From contig CBDCLU010000005.1 in NCBI GenBank assembly GCA_965218765.1, forward strand, positions 248,001-312,000: a DNA stretch of 64,000 nt, read 5' to 3'. The stretch is from JBBPYC01 sp965218765. Lineage in GTDB: Bacteria > Pseudomonadota > Gammaproteobacteria > Burkholderiales > Burkholderiaceae_C. Below are positions 34,172 to 42,641 of this stretch, piece after piece; within the stretch, counting starts at the first letter, position 1; each line of letters starts with the position of its first letter. A program made the position numbers and the translations under genes. The notes below the pieces were generated by a model. It saw only the letters and a list, made by a program, of their open reading frames with translations, did not search any database and had not been told where the DNA came from.

Positions 34172-34900
34172 TTATGCAATCAGGAACCGATACAAGTTGC
34201 GCAGCATGCCCGCCGTGGCGCCCCAGACGAAGCGCTCATCGGCGCCGTCCTGCCAGGGCATCGAATACCACTCGCGCCGAAAGCCTTCCCATTCCATCGC
34301 GTGGCGCCGGTGCTGCGCGGGGTCCATCAGGAACGCGAGCGGCACCTCGAACGCGACGGCGACTTCGAACGGATTGATCGCCAAATCGAACGCCGGATCG
34401 ATCAGCGCGACCACCGGCGTGATGATGAACGAGCTGCCGGTCACGTACTCGGGCAAGGTGCCGATCACCTCGGCAAAGCGCGCGTCCAGACCGACTTCCT
34501 CGTGCGCTTCGCGCAGCGCGGTGGCTGCCGCGTCCAGGTCGTCCGGGTCCACCTTGCCGCCCGGAAACGCGATCTGGCCCGAATGGGTCGACAGATGCGC
34601 GGTCCGCTCGGTCAGCAGCACGGTGGCCAGGTCCGGGCCGCGCAGCACGATCGGGATCAGCACGGCGGCGCGTGCAGGAGTGCGCCCGGGCATGAAGCTG
34701 GCTTCGGCCACCAGCTCGGGCTGCCAGGCGGGCGGCGCGGCAAAACGCTGGCGCAGCACGTCCGGTCGCAGGCGTTCGAACGGCACCGCCGGCAAATTCG
34801 CTTCAGCGGCCACGATCGGAATCTTGCGTGGGTCGAAGTTCGGCAGGCTCGACAGCAGCGGCGGGTTCGGTCGCGGTGTTCGGGAGGTTTCTGGGTCCAC
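34172..34900 (-). CDS. NUDIX hydrolase, CoA pyrophosphatase type
   Basis: 242 residues from GTG 34900. The frame stays open upstream to TTG 34939, but that start lies inside the rplS terminator, so the internal GTG is preferred. The Nudix box GGKVDPDDLDAAATALREAH then EEVGL is complete, preceded by LSTHSGQIAFPGG, the CoA/NudL-type signature. The enzyme would cleave the pyrophosphate of CoA or its derivatives. It follows rplS on the same strand after a terminator. Confidence 0.88.
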   Translation of the reverse strand: MDPETSRTPRPNPPLLSSLPNFDPRKIPIVAAEANLPAVPFERLRPDVLRQRFAAPPAWQPELVAEASFMPGRTPARAAVLIPIVLRGPDLATVLLTERTAHLSTHSGQIAFPGGKVDPDDLDAAATALREAHEEVGLDARFAEVIGTLPEYVTGSSFIITPVVALIDPAFDLAINPFEVAVAFEVPLAFLMDPAQHRRHAMEWEGFRREWYSMPWQDGADERFVWGATAGMLRNLYRFLIA

Positions 34901-34920
34901 GGCGGACAGGCCCCGCGTAA

Positions 34921-34960
34921 CAAGCAAAAACCGCCGCAAGCCCTTGAGCCTGCGGCGGTT
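34921..34960 (-). terminator. Intrinsic terminator after rplS
   Basis: On the minus strand AACCGCCGCA and TGCGGCGGTT form a ten-pair stem with partial extension inward, followed directly by TTTTTGCTTG. It lies about 47 bp past the rplS stop and should end the rpsP-rplS operon. Confidence 0.88.
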
Positions 34961-35007
34961 GTCTTGAAGAAAGAACGATCGGCGCCTGCGCAGCGCAGGC
35001 CCCTTTT

Positions 35008-35391
35008 TTACTTCTCGCCGGCCGGCAGCTTGACGCGGAACGGCAGCTTTTCCTTGATGCGCGCCGACTTGCCACTGCGCTCACGCAGGTAATACAGCTT
35101 GGCGCGGCGCACGTCGCCGCGGCGCTTGACTTCGATGCCGGCAATCAGCGGGCTGTAGGTCTGGAACGTGCGCTCGACGCCTTCGCCGCTCGACACCTTG
35201 CGCACCGTGAAGCCGCTGTTCAGGCCACGGTTGCGCATCGCGATCACAACGCCTTCGTACGCCTGCACGCGCTTTCTCGCGCCTTCGACCACGTTCACGC
35301 TGACGACGACCGTATCGCCGGGGCCAAAGATCGGGATCTTCTTGCCCAGCCGATCGATTTCTTCCTGCTCCAGGGTCTGGATGAGATTCAT
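35008..35391 (-). CDS. rplS: Large ribosomal subunit protein bL19
   Basis: 127 residues. The L19 signatures IPIFGPGDTVVVSVNVVEGA, RKRVQAYEGVVIAMRNRGLN and the C-terminal KLYYLRERSGKSARIKEKL are all present. It binds at the 30S-50S interface. It is the last gene of the rpsP operon, separated from trmD by 145 bp with its own promoter element. Confidence 0.97.
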   Translation of the reverse strand: MNLIQTLEQEEIDRLGKKIPIFGPGDTVVVSVNVVEGARKRVQAYEGVVIAMRNRGLNSGFTVRKVSSGEGVERTFQTYSPLIAGIEVKRRGDVRRAKLYYLRERSGKSARIKEKLPFRVKLPAGEK

Positions 35392-35525
35392 GGGTTCCTA
35401 TTCATCGATCGTGCCCGCGCCAGGCGGATCTGCCGCTTCATCTTGAGGAGACAAAAAAACGAGATGCAAGCGGGATGGGTTGAGAAACATCAACGGTTCC
35501 ATCACCAGGCAGAGGATCGAAAAGC

Positions 35526-35546
35526 AAAGCCTGCCATTATAACTTT
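35526..35546 (-). promoter_or_regulatory. rplS promoter element (TATAAT overlapping the trmD stop)
   Basis: On the minus strand AAAGTTATAATGG then CAGGCTTT contains a perfect TATAAT at 35541-35536, sharing bases with the trmD stop codon. It matches 20 of 21 bases with the element at 38711-38731 upstream of rpsP. No good -35 hexamer is visible. Transcription from here would give rplS a leader of roughly 135 nt. Confidence 0.55.
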
Positions 35547-36274
35547 CGGCGTTTGACCGAAGGCGGGGGGTCGGCGGGCAGCAGGTCGGGCCGCTGCTGC
35601 CGGGTCAGCGCGCTGCGCGCGGCCAGCCGCCACTGCTCGATGTTCGCGTGGTGGCCGGACAGCAGCGCAGCCGGCACGCCCTGCCCGCGCCAGCTTTCCG
35701 GCCGCGTGTAGTGCGGGCAGTCGAGCAGGCCCTGCACAGCCGGGTTGAAGCTGTCGAACGCATGGCTGTCGGGGTCGTGCAGCACGCCGGGCAACAGGCG
35801 CGCCACCGCATCCAGCAACGCGATCGCCGCGATCTCGCCGCCGGACAGCACGAAGTCGCCCAGGCTCAACTGACGCTCGACGAACGCATCGATGAAGCGC
35901 TGATCGATGCCTTCGTAGCGGCCACAGATCAGGATCGCGCCGCTGGCCGGCTGTTCGGCGAATCGCGCCACCACCGCGTGATCGATGCGGCTGCCGACCG
36001 GCGAGAACAGCACGACCGGCGCCGGCACCGCTGCGACACCACGCGCCGCGCGGACCGCCTCGACGCAGCGCGCGAGCGGCTCGGCGAGCATCACCATGCC
36101 CGGGCCGCCGCCGAACGGCCGGTCGTCCACCCGCCGATAGGCGCCCTCGGCGAAGTCGCGCGGGTTCCAGCAATGCAAGGCAAGCTGGCCCGAGTCGAAC
36201 GCACGGCGCGTCACGCCGGCCGTTGTGAACGGCGCGAACAGTTCGGGAAACAAGGTGATGACGTCGAAGCGCAT
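35537..36274 (-). CDS. trmD: tRNA (guanine-37-N1)-methyltransferase
   Basis: 245 residues. It methylates G37 of tRNAs reading CNN codons, preventing frameshifts. The trefoil-knot AdoMet site LSLGDFVLSGGEIAAIALLD, the loop FGGGPGMVM and the opening MRFDVITLFPELF are characteristic. It starts 32 bp after the inserted MFS gene and precedes rplS. Confidence 0.96.
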   Translation of the reverse strand: MRFDVITLFPELFAPFTTAGVTRRAFDSGQLALHCWNPRDFAEGAYRRVDDRPFGGGPGMVMLAEPLARCVEAVRAARGVAAVPAPVVLFSPVGSRIDHAVVARFAEQPASGAILICGRYEGIDQRFIDAFVERQLSLGDFVLSGGEIAAIALLDAVARLLPGVLHDPDSHAFDSFNPAVQGLLDCPHYTRPESWRGQGVPAALLSGHHANIEQWRLAARSALTRQQRPDLLPADPPPSVKRRKL

Positions 36275-36306
36275 GCGCCGATGATCGACGAATCGGCACC
36301 GCGCAG

Positions 36307-37524
36307 CTACGACGTCATCCGGTCGCGCTCAGCCAGCGTGCGGAAGATGCGCGACCACAGCCCCGCCACCGCCAGCGTGCCGATGCCGCCGAGCAGCACC
36401 GAGCCGACCGGCCCCAGCAGCGCCGCCGTTGCCCCCGATTCGAATTCGCCGAGCTGGTTGCTCGCGCCGATGAAGATCGAATTCACCGCGCCGACCTTGC
36501 CGCGCATGCCGTCCGGCGTCTCCAGTTGCACCAGCGTCTGGCGCACCACCACGCTGACCATGTCGGCGCCGCCGGAGACGGCCAGCACGAACAGCGACAG
36601 CGCCAGATTGGTCGACAGCCCGAACACCACCATGCAGGCGCCGAACAGCGCGACGGCCCAGAGCAGCTTGGCGCCAACCCTGCGCTCGAGTGGCCAACGC
36701 GTAAGCCAGATCGACATGGTGAGCGCGCCAAGCGCCGGCGCTGCGCGCAGCAATCCCAGCCCCCAGGGGCCGGTCTGCAGGATGTCCTTCGCATAGATCG
36801 GCAGCAGCGCGGTGGCGCCGCCGAGCAGCACCGCGAACAGGTCGAGCGACACCGCACCGAGCAGCAGCTTCGCGCGCCAGATGAAGCGCACGCCGGACAG
36901 CAACGTATCGAGCGTGACCGGCCGACGCGGCGGCGGCACGTGCTCGAAGCCGAGCCGCAGCAACAACACCACGCCGAGCAGCAACAGCGCGGTGCAGACC
37001 GCGTAGACGGTACCCGCGCCGGCCACGAACAGCACGCCGCCGATCGCAGGCCCGCCGATGATCGCCGCCTGGCTGCCGGCCGAGCTGAACGCCATCGCGC
37101 GCGCCAGCATCGCAGCAGGCACCAGGAGAGGCGTGAGCGCCTGCTGCGCGGGCATCTGGAACGCGCGCACCGCGCCGAGCGCGATCGACAGCGCGAGCAG
37201 CAATTCGCGCGTGGCCCAGTGCTGCAAGGCCGCGGCAGCCAGGGTCGACGCGACCAGCGCCTGCACACCAAGGCACGCTGCGACGATCCGGTCGCGCCGA
37301 TATTGATCGGCCACGTGGCCGGCCACCAGTGTCAGCAGCAGCGCCGGCACGAACTGGTAGAGGCCGACCAGCCCTAAGTCCCAGGCGCTGCCGGTCAGGT
37401 CGTACATCTGCCAGCCGATGGCCACCATCACCATCTGGTTGGCTGCCGTGCCTGCGAGCCGCGCAAACCACAGCCGCATGAACGCGCGCTGCTGCGTCAG
37501 ATCGGAGAAATCCTGGGCCGGCAC
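36307..37524 (-). CDS. MFS transporter (EntS/YbdA-like) within the rpsP operon
   Basis: 405 residues starting at GTG 37524, with about twelve hydrophobic helices. The early phrase WFARLAGTAANQMVMVAIGW and the inter-helix loop DQYRRDRIV place it in the EntS/enterobactin-exporter-like or macrolide-efflux-like MFS group; DGMRGKVGAVNSIFIGASNQ is another feature of that group. It lies 27 bp after rimM and 32 bp before trmD on the same strand, so it should be co-transcribed with ribosomal genes although unrelated to them. Substrate unknown. Confidence 0.88.
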   Translation of the reverse strand: MPAQDFSDLTQQRAFMRLWFARLAGTAANQMVMVAIGWQMYDLTGSAWDLGLVGLYQFVPALLLTLVAGHVADQYRRDRIVAACLGVQALVASTLAAAALQHWATRELLLALSIALGAVRAFQMPAQQALTPLLVPAAMLARAMAFSSAGSQAAIIGGPAIGGVLFVAGAGTVYAVCTALLLLGVVLLLRLGFEHVPPPRRPVTLDTLLSGVRFIWRAKLLLGAVSLDLFAVLLGGATALLPIYAKDILQTGPWGLGLLRAAPALGALTMSIWLTRWPLERRVGAKLLWAVALFGACMVVFGLSTNLALSLFVLAVSGGADMVSVVVRQTLVQLETPDGMRGKVGAVNSIFIGASNQLGEFESGATAALLGPVGSVLLGGIGTLAVAGLWSRIFRTLAERDRMTS

Positions 37525-37551
37525 GAAAGCCTGTGGATGCCGCGGAGAGCG

Positions 37552-38124
37552 TCAGTCGTAGTCGGACTGCCAGTCCACCGTGATCCGGCGACGGCCCAAG
37601 TCCACCGAATCGACGTAGGCGGCCACGAACGGGATCATGCGCTCGCGTGCCGAGCCGCCGACTTCGACCGGGATGTCGATCACGAGCACCGTCTGCGCGC
37701 CGGTGGACAGCAGTTCGCGCACCGTGCCCAGCGCCGCGCCTTCGCGGTTCGATACGGCCAAGCCGATCAGGTCGACCCAGTAGAACTCGTCCGCATCGGC
37801 AGTCGGGAAGCTCGAACGCGCGATGAACACGCGCGCGCCGGCCAGCACCTGCGCCATGTCGCGGTCGGCGATGTCATGGGCGATCGCGACGACGCTGTCG
37901 GCATGATCCTTTGCCTGCACGATGCGCAGCAGCTGGCTGCCGTCGAAGCTGCGCGCGCCACGTTCGGGCGGCAGCAGGAACCAGCGTTTGGAAGAAAAAA
38001 GCGCCTTGGGATCGGCGCTGTGGGGCATCAGACGAAACCACCCCTTCAAGCCCCAGGCGCCCGTGATGCGCGCCACTTCGATCGCGTCCGGCGGCAGCTC
38101 GGCGGGTTCGAGTCCGGCGATCAT
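37552..38124 (-). CDS. rimM: Ribosome maturation factor RimM
   Basis: 190 residues. The N-terminal domain carries IEVARITGAWGLKGWFRLMP and the PRC-barrel domain FYWVDLIGLAVSNREG and LGTVRELLSTGAQTVLVI. It assists 30S head assembly through uS19. It follows rpsP by 102 bp. Confidence 0.95.
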   Translation of the reverse strand: MIAGLEPAELPPDAIEVARITGAWGLKGWFRLMPHSADPKALFSSKRWFLLPPERGARSFDGSQLLRIVQAKDHADSVVAIAHDIADRDMAQVLAGARVFIARSSFPTADADEFYWVDLIGLAVSNREGAALGTVRELLSTGAQTVLVIDIPVEVGGSARERMIPFVAAYVDSVDLGRRRITVDWQSDYD

Positions 38125-38226
38125 GCGGGGCCGCGTGTCACCAGACGATGCTTTGACTTGACGTGCAGGCCGGTCGGCGTGAAACGCACGAGGCTGGCCG
38201 GCTTGGAAAAACGAAGTGCTAGGACT

Positions 38227-38523
38227 TTAGGCAGTGGCCGCTTCGGCAGGCGCCGCGGCTGCAGCCGGCGCCGCGCCGCCCGCTGCAGCCGCCTGGCGCA
38301 CCAGCCGCTCGACCGTCGGCGAGGCTTGCGCGCCGACGCTGCGCCAGTAGCTCAGCCGGTCCTGCGCGAGGCGGATGCTTTCCTCATGGCTCTTGGCGAT
38401 CGGGTTATAAAAACCGATGCGCTCGATGAAGCGGCCGTCACGCCGCGTGCGCTTGTCGGCCACGACGATGTTGAAGAACGGGCGCGCCTTGGCGCCGCCG
38501 CGAGCAAGTCGAATGACGACCAT
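38227..38523 (-). CDS. rpsP: Small ribosomal subunit protein bS16
   Basis: 98 residues. MVVIRLARGGAKARPFFNIV and the following VVADKRTRRDGRFIERIGFY and NP are the bS16 signature. An Ala-rich tail of about 15 residues extends beyond the E. coli length. First gene of the operon. Confidence 0.97.
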   Translation of the reverse strand: MVVIRLARGGAKARPFFNIVVADKRTRRDGRFIERIGFYNPIAKSHEESIRLAQDRLSYWRSVGAQASPTVERLVRQAAAAGGAAPAAAAAPAEAATA

Positions 38524-38710
38524 GGTGTGGATCCTTCAGGCGCCCGATTGCCGCGCCGCTTTATGTACAGTGAAAAGAAAAAGAAAACTGGCTGCGCCGC
38601 CCAACTCGACATCCAGCCGGCGCCAAGCGTGCCGCTTACCGGTTCGAGCCCAGGCGCCGCTAGGCGCCGCGAACGATGACCGCTGATGGGCCGGCTGTGC
38701 CCCGGCACGA

Positions 38711-38731
38711 AAAGCCTTCCATTATAACTTT
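38711..38731 (-). promoter_or_regulatory. rpsP operon promoter element (TATAAT)
   Basis: On the minus strand AAAGTTATAATGG then AAGGCTTT, with TATAAT at 38726-38721, about 200 bp before rpsP. Near-duplicate of 35526-35546 (20 of 21 bases). No clear -35 hexamer; the shared GTTATAATGG suggests an extended -10 type. It lies in the gap to the divergent GNAT gene. Confidence 0.55.
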
Positions 38732-38741
38732 GAGTTGCGCC

Positions 38742-39263
38742 ATGACCCTCATCCGACCCAGCCGCGACGACGACGTGCCAGCCATCGCCGCGATCTATGC
38801 GCATCACGTGCTGCACGGCACCGGCACGTTCGAGACTGAGCCGCCCATGCCGGCCGAGATTGCCGCACGCCGGGCCGACGTGCTCGGCAGGCGGCTGCCG
38901 TGGCTGGTGGCCGAAGAAGTCGGCGAGGTCATTGGCTATGCGTACTGCCAGTGGTTCAAGCCGCGCCCGGCCTATCGCTTTTCCGCCGAGGATTCGGTCT
39001 ATCTGGCGCCGGCTGCGATGCGCCGCGGCATCGGTCGCGCGCTGCTCGCGCAGCTCGAAGCCGACGCGGTCGATGCGGGTGTGCGGCGGCTGATCGCGGT
39101 GATCGGCGACTCGGGCAACGCGGGCTCGGTCGCGCTGCACACAGCGGCCGGCTTTCAGTCGGCAGGCGTGCTCAAGTCCTGCGGCTGGAAGTTCGGTCGC
39201 TGGCTCGACGTGGTGCTGATGGACAAGGCCATCGGCACGGGTGATACGGATGCGCCGACCTGA
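38742..39263 (+). CDS. GNAT acetyltransferase, phosphinothricin acetyltransferase-like
   Basis: 173 residues from ATG 38742. IAAIYAHHVLHGTGTFETEP, GYAYCQWFKPRPAYRFSAED, and the acetyl-CoA motif RRGIGRALLAQLEA, then CGWKFGRWLDVVLMDKAIG, fit the PAT/YncA group that acetylates small amines such as phosphinothricin or methionine sulfoximine. Divergent from rpsP. Confidence 0.88.
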   Translation: MTLIRPSRDDDVPAIAAIYAHHVLHGTGTFETEPPMPAEIAARRADVLGRRLPWLVAEEVGEVIGYAYCQWFKPRPAYRFSAEDSVYLAPAAMRRGIGRALLAQLEADAVDAGVRRLIAVIGDSGNAGSVALHTAAGFQSAGVLKSCGWKFGRWLDVVLMDKAIGTGDTDAPT

Positions 39264-39295
39264 ATGCGGCCGCTGTGGGCCGCACAATCGCGGCC

Positions 39296-39742
39296 ATGAA
39301 AAACAAGACGATCGCAGCCTGGCTTGCGCTGGTGGGCGGCCCGCTCGGGGCGCATCGCTTCTACCTGCATGGCATCGCCGACACGCTCGGCTGGCTGCTG
39401 CCGATCCCGACTGCGCTGGGTCTGTATGGCATCGAGCGCGTGCAGCAGCATGGCGTCGATGACCTATGGAGCTGGTTGTTGATCCCGCTGCTGGGCTTCA
39501 CGATCGCGGGTTGCGCGCTGACCGCGATCGTCTACGGCCTCGCAAGCCGCGAACGCTGGAACGCGCGGCATAACCGCGGTGCCGATGCGGAAGACATCGC
39601 GGGCGGCACCAGCTGGCTCACGATCGGCGCCGTGGCGCTCGCGCTGCTGCTGGGCACCGGCGTGCTGATGGCCAGCATCGCGTTCAGCGTGCAGCGCTAT
39701 TTCGAATATCAGGTGGAAGAAGGGCTGAAGATTTCGCAGTGA
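39296..39742 (+). CDS. TM2-domain membrane protein
   Basis: 148 residues from ATG 39296, 32 bp after the GNAT stop. The TM2 pattern LVGGPLGAHRFYLHGIADTL with glycine-rich turn and HRFYL is at residues 11-30. Two more membrane segments follow (about 60-80 and 108-130). Function unknown. The next gene is convergent. Confidence 0.8.
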   Translation: MKNKTIAAWLALVGGPLGAHRFYLHGIADTLGWLLPIPTALGLYGIERVQQHGVDDLWSWLLIPLLGFTIAGCALTAIVYGLASRERWNARHNRGADAEDIAGGTSWLTIGAVALALLLGTGVLMASIAFSVQRYFEYQVEEGLKISQ

Positions 39743-39847
39743 CTTCTCTTTAAGTCAAAACAGCCGGATGCGCTGCTTGCGCCTGTATCTCCCGCTACGC
39801 ATTTGATAGCTTCCTGAGCATGTTTTCGCTTGGTCGGGCAACCGGTT

Positions 39848-40573
39848 TCAGGCGCGATCGACAAGCTTCGGATACCAGTCCGCGCCGCGGCCTTCGGGCG
39901 TCCAGTCCAGCACGCTCCACAGCGGCGTCGGATCGACTGCGCCGCGCGGGCCCTGACCCGGGTCGGCCATGTCGAAAGCGGTCTCTTCGGCCCAGAAATG
40001 GCGGATCGTGCGGCCCTGCCGCGTGAATACATGGATGCTCGGGATGTCGGCGTCGGCCGCGCTCACGTAGTCGCGCGTGTAGTCGCCGCTCGGGTCCGAA
40101 TAGAGCCGCAGGTGCCGCCAGCCGCGCTGCTGCTTCAGGCCGGCGATGCGCTCGGTCGGCGAGCGCGCGACCATCGCAAAGCCCACGCGCTGCTCGATCG
40201 CAGGCGCTTCGCCGTCCCAGGCGTCCATCAGCGTGGTGCACATCGGGCATGGATTTTTGCGATGGGGGCCGTACATGAAGCTGTAGACGACCAGCGTGTT
40301 CTTGCCTGTGAACAAGTCGGCAAAGCGCACCGGTCCGCGTTCGCTGTCGAAGCGATAGTCTTTCGTGACTTCGCCGCCCGGCGGCAGCTCGCGGCGCTGC
40401 TGCGCGACTTTCTCGATGTGGCGCCGCAGCTCGATTTCTTCTGCCGGCAGCGCGTTGCGCGCACGGCGATAGTCGGCGCTCTCGTTCGGAAATGCAGCCT
40501 TGTTGCGGGCCGCGAGTTCGACGGCCGGGATCGGGGCTTGGGTGGCTTGCAAAGGCATTCTCTTCCGGCTCAT
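39848..40573 (-). CDS. DUF899 family thioredoxin-like protein
   Basis: 241 residues from ATG 40573; ATG 40558, with GGAAGAG nearby, would give 236. The family's EIELRRHIEKVAQQRRELPP, DLFTGKNTLVVYSFMYGP and the NPCPMCTTLMDAWDG site with a CxxC-like cysteine pair are present, followed by FWAEETAFDMADPGQGPRG. The fold is thioredoxin-like; the biochemical role is not established. It is followed upstream on the same strand by two other small stand-alone genes. Confidence 0.85.
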   Translation of the reverse strand: MSRKRMPLQATQAPIPAVELAARNKAAFPNESADYRRARNALPAEEIELRRHIEKVAQQRRELPPGGEVTKDYRFDSERGPVRFADLFTGKNTLVVYSFMYGPHRKNPCPMCTTLMDAWDGEAPAIEQRVGFAMVARSPTERIAGLKQQRGWRHLRLYSDPSGDYTRDYVSAADADIPSIHVFTRQGRTIRHFWAEETAFDMADPGQGPRGAVDPTPLWSVLDWTPEGRGADWYPKLVDRA

Positions 40574-40640
40574 TGTTCGTGCAGCGCGATCGGCGTCTGC
40601 CCACTGCCGCGCTTGCGCAACGCGCCGCGACGGCGGCGCC

Positions 40641-41114
40641 CTACCCGGCAGCGGCCCGCTCCAGCGCGGCCACATCGAGTTTTTTCATCGACATCATCGC
40701 GTCCATCACGCGCTTGGCTTTTGCGCGATCCGCATCGGCAAGCAACGCGGGCAGCAGGCGCGGCACGATCTGCCAGGACAGGCCGAACCGGTCCTTGACC
40801 CAGCCGCACTGCTCGTTGTCCGGGTGTGCGGAGAGCGCCTGCCAGTAGCGATCGACCTCCGCCTGATCCGCACAATCGATCGACAGCGAGATCGCTTCGG
40901 TGAACCTGAAATGCGGTCCGCCGTTGAGGCCGATGTAACTGCGTCCGGCCAGCGTGAAGCCGACCACGAGCACCTTGCCTTCCTTGCCGCTCGGGTAGTC
41001 GGACGGCGCGCGCGTGACGCGGTCGATGCGGCTGTCGCGAAACAGGCCGGTGTAGAACGTGGCCGCTTCTTCCGCGTTGCCGTCGAACCAGAGGCAGATG
41101 CTGATCTTGTCCAT
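40641..41114 (-). CDS. VOC superfamily protein (PhnB/3-demethylubiquinone methyltransferase-like)
   Basis: 157 residues from ATG 41114 preceded by AGGAG. ICLWFDGNAEEAATFYTGLF and LNGGPHFRFTEAISLSIDC match the PhnB-type glyoxalase-fold family, usually wrongly named 3-demethylubiquinone methyltransferase. QCGWVKDRFGLSWQIVPRLL is also typical. Activity unknown. It lies 28 bp after the DUF1428 gene, with the DUF899 gene downstream. Confidence 0.88.
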   Translation of the reverse strand: MDKISICLWFDGNAEEAATFYTGLFRDSRIDRVTRAPSDYPSGKEGKVLVVGFTLAGRSYIGLNGGPHFRFTEAISLSIDCADQAEVDRYWQALSAHPDNEQCGWVKDRFGLSWQIVPRLLPALLADADRAKAKRVMDAMMSMKKLDVAALERAAAG

Positions 41115-41142
41115 GCTGTGGCTCCTTTTCGTGCGCCCGGCT

Positions 41143-41484
41143 TCAAGCGTCGACCAGCACTTCGAAGCCGCCGAAGATCATGCGTTTGCCGTCGAACGGC
41201 ATCGAGTCGGGCATCGGTTCGGCCATCATCCTTTTCTGGCCCTCGTCGCGCACCGCCTTGGACGGCCAGACGATCCAGGAGAACACGACGACCTCATCGG
41301 GTCCGCACTGCACGGCCATCGGAAACGAGGTGAGCTTGCCTTGCGGCACATCGTCGCCCCAGCACTCGACCACCTGCAAAGCACCCCACTCCTTGAAGCG
41401 CTCCGACACGTCGGCCGCGATCTGGCGGTAGGCCTCGCGATTCGCCTTCGGGACCGGGATGACGAATCCATCGACGTAGTTCAT
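41143..41484 (-). CDS. DUF1428 family protein
   Basis: 113 residues from ATG 41484 with AAGGAG upstream. The family opening MNYVDGFVIPVPKANREAYR and the ending PFDGKRMIFGGFEVLVDA are diagnostic for DUF1428, small ferredoxin-like-fold proteins of unknown function often found with VOC proteins, as here. First gene of a three-gene minus-strand group. Confidence 0.9.
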   Translation of the reverse strand: MNYVDGFVIPVPKANREAYRQIAADVSERFKEWGALQVVECWGDDVPQGKLTSFPMAVQCGPDEVVVFSWIVWPSKAVRDEGQKRMMAEPMPDSMPFDGKRMIFGGFEVLVDA

Positions 41485-41867
41485 GGCTGACTCCTTCTTT
41501 TGAAATGCAGGCGGAAGTTGCCCACGTGTGGAAATCGGGCCGCTTCAACGATGACGACGAACGGCGTGGCAGCGAATCGACAACGCAACGCGAAAAAAAT
41601 CCAATGCAGTTGCGCCCCGGTGGCAAGCCGGGCCGGCGCACGATCAACCTTAAGCGGACCTGGGCGCAACTGAACGGCCAAGCTTCGACAACTACATTTT
41701 TCCATAGCTGAAAGCGGCTGTCGCACCTGCGCCCAAGCCCGATTCGGCACCAAAAGTACATCTGGAAAACTGCCTTGCAAGAAGCCGCTCGCAAGCGTTG
41801 CGCCGGCGCCAGCGGATGGCTAACCTGCACTGGCGTCGACACTGACGTATCTGCATGGACCGTCATC
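41485..41867. other. Divergent intergenic region
   Basis: 383 bp between the divergent DUF1428 gene and the exported-protein gene. It must hold both promoters; none is obvious. An AT-rich stretch with CATAGCTG near 41703 resembles the repeat core seen elsewhere. No gene is supported. Confidence 0.4.
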
Positions 41868-42542
41868 ATGAAAAGAATTGCGCAATCCACCCGGTCAGGC
41901 ATTCGGCACGCAACACGTGATTGGTTGGCGCCGACGCTGCTTGCGAGCGGTCTGCTGGCGCTGATGCCGGTAAGCCAGGCGGCAAGCCCGAGCGACACGT
42001 TGCGCGAAGCCACCGAGAAAGCCACGCAGATTGAAACCATTACGGGCAACACGCCCACCGGCAAGGCGCCGGCCGGCGATCCGTGCGCGCTGCTGCCGGC
42101 CGCTGACGTGAAGAACGTATTTCCTTCGATCGTGGCGCCGGAGCGAAGCCGCCGGCTGGAGAAATACGGCATCGGCGAGTGCATCTGGAAGGGCGCGAAT
42201 GGCCAGATCCTTCTCGTCGTGCAGGAATCAGTCGCCCCGTCGGCTAGGCGTGCGCGTGACGAGGTGCTCAGCATGGCCGACGGCTTTGTCGATCCGCTCA
42301 AGCCCGCTGCGCGCAAAAACCTGCGGATTGAAACGTTCACTACGCCCGGTGTCGACAACGCGGCGTTCGTCGAAACCACGGACAAGGCGCGCGGCATCCT
42401 GTCAGACGGCGCCTACCTAGCGTTGATCAAGGGACGACAGGTGATAACGTTGGCGTCGCCGGAACTGCCGAGCCGCGATCGCAGCAGTGCGTTGAAGGCG
42501 CTGGAAAACCTGAGCTCGGCCGCGGCGAAATCAATGAAGTGA
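41868..42542 (+). CDS. Exported protein of unknown function
   Basis: 224 residues from ATG 41868. A long signal peptide (APTLLASGLLALMPVSQAAS) is predicted to be cut near residue 36. The mature part has GDPCALLPAADVKNVFPSIV, reminiscent of the D/P-C-x-L-L motif at the start of DUF3558-like lipoproteins and similar secreted domains, and GIGECIWKG with a second Cys that may pair with it. I recognise no family with confidence. It is isolated between divergent and convergent genes. Confidence 0.6.
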   Translation: MKRIAQSTRSGIRHATRDWLAPTLLASGLLALMPVSQAASPSDTLREATEKATQIETITGNTPTGKAPAGDPCALLPAADVKNVFPSIVAPERSRRLEKYGIGECIWKGANGQILLVVQESVAPSARRARDEVLSMADGFVDPLKPAARKNLRIETFTTPGVDNAAFVETTDKARGILSDGAYLALIKGRQVITLASPELPSRDRSSALKALENLSSAAAKSMK

Positions 42543-42641
42543 AGCAGTTCACACTTTCGCGCGCAGTCGTCGACCGAAAAGCACAATAGCGGCCCACTGC
42601 CACGCAGAGCACCTGCAAGCGACCGGGCGCGCAGGCACGGC

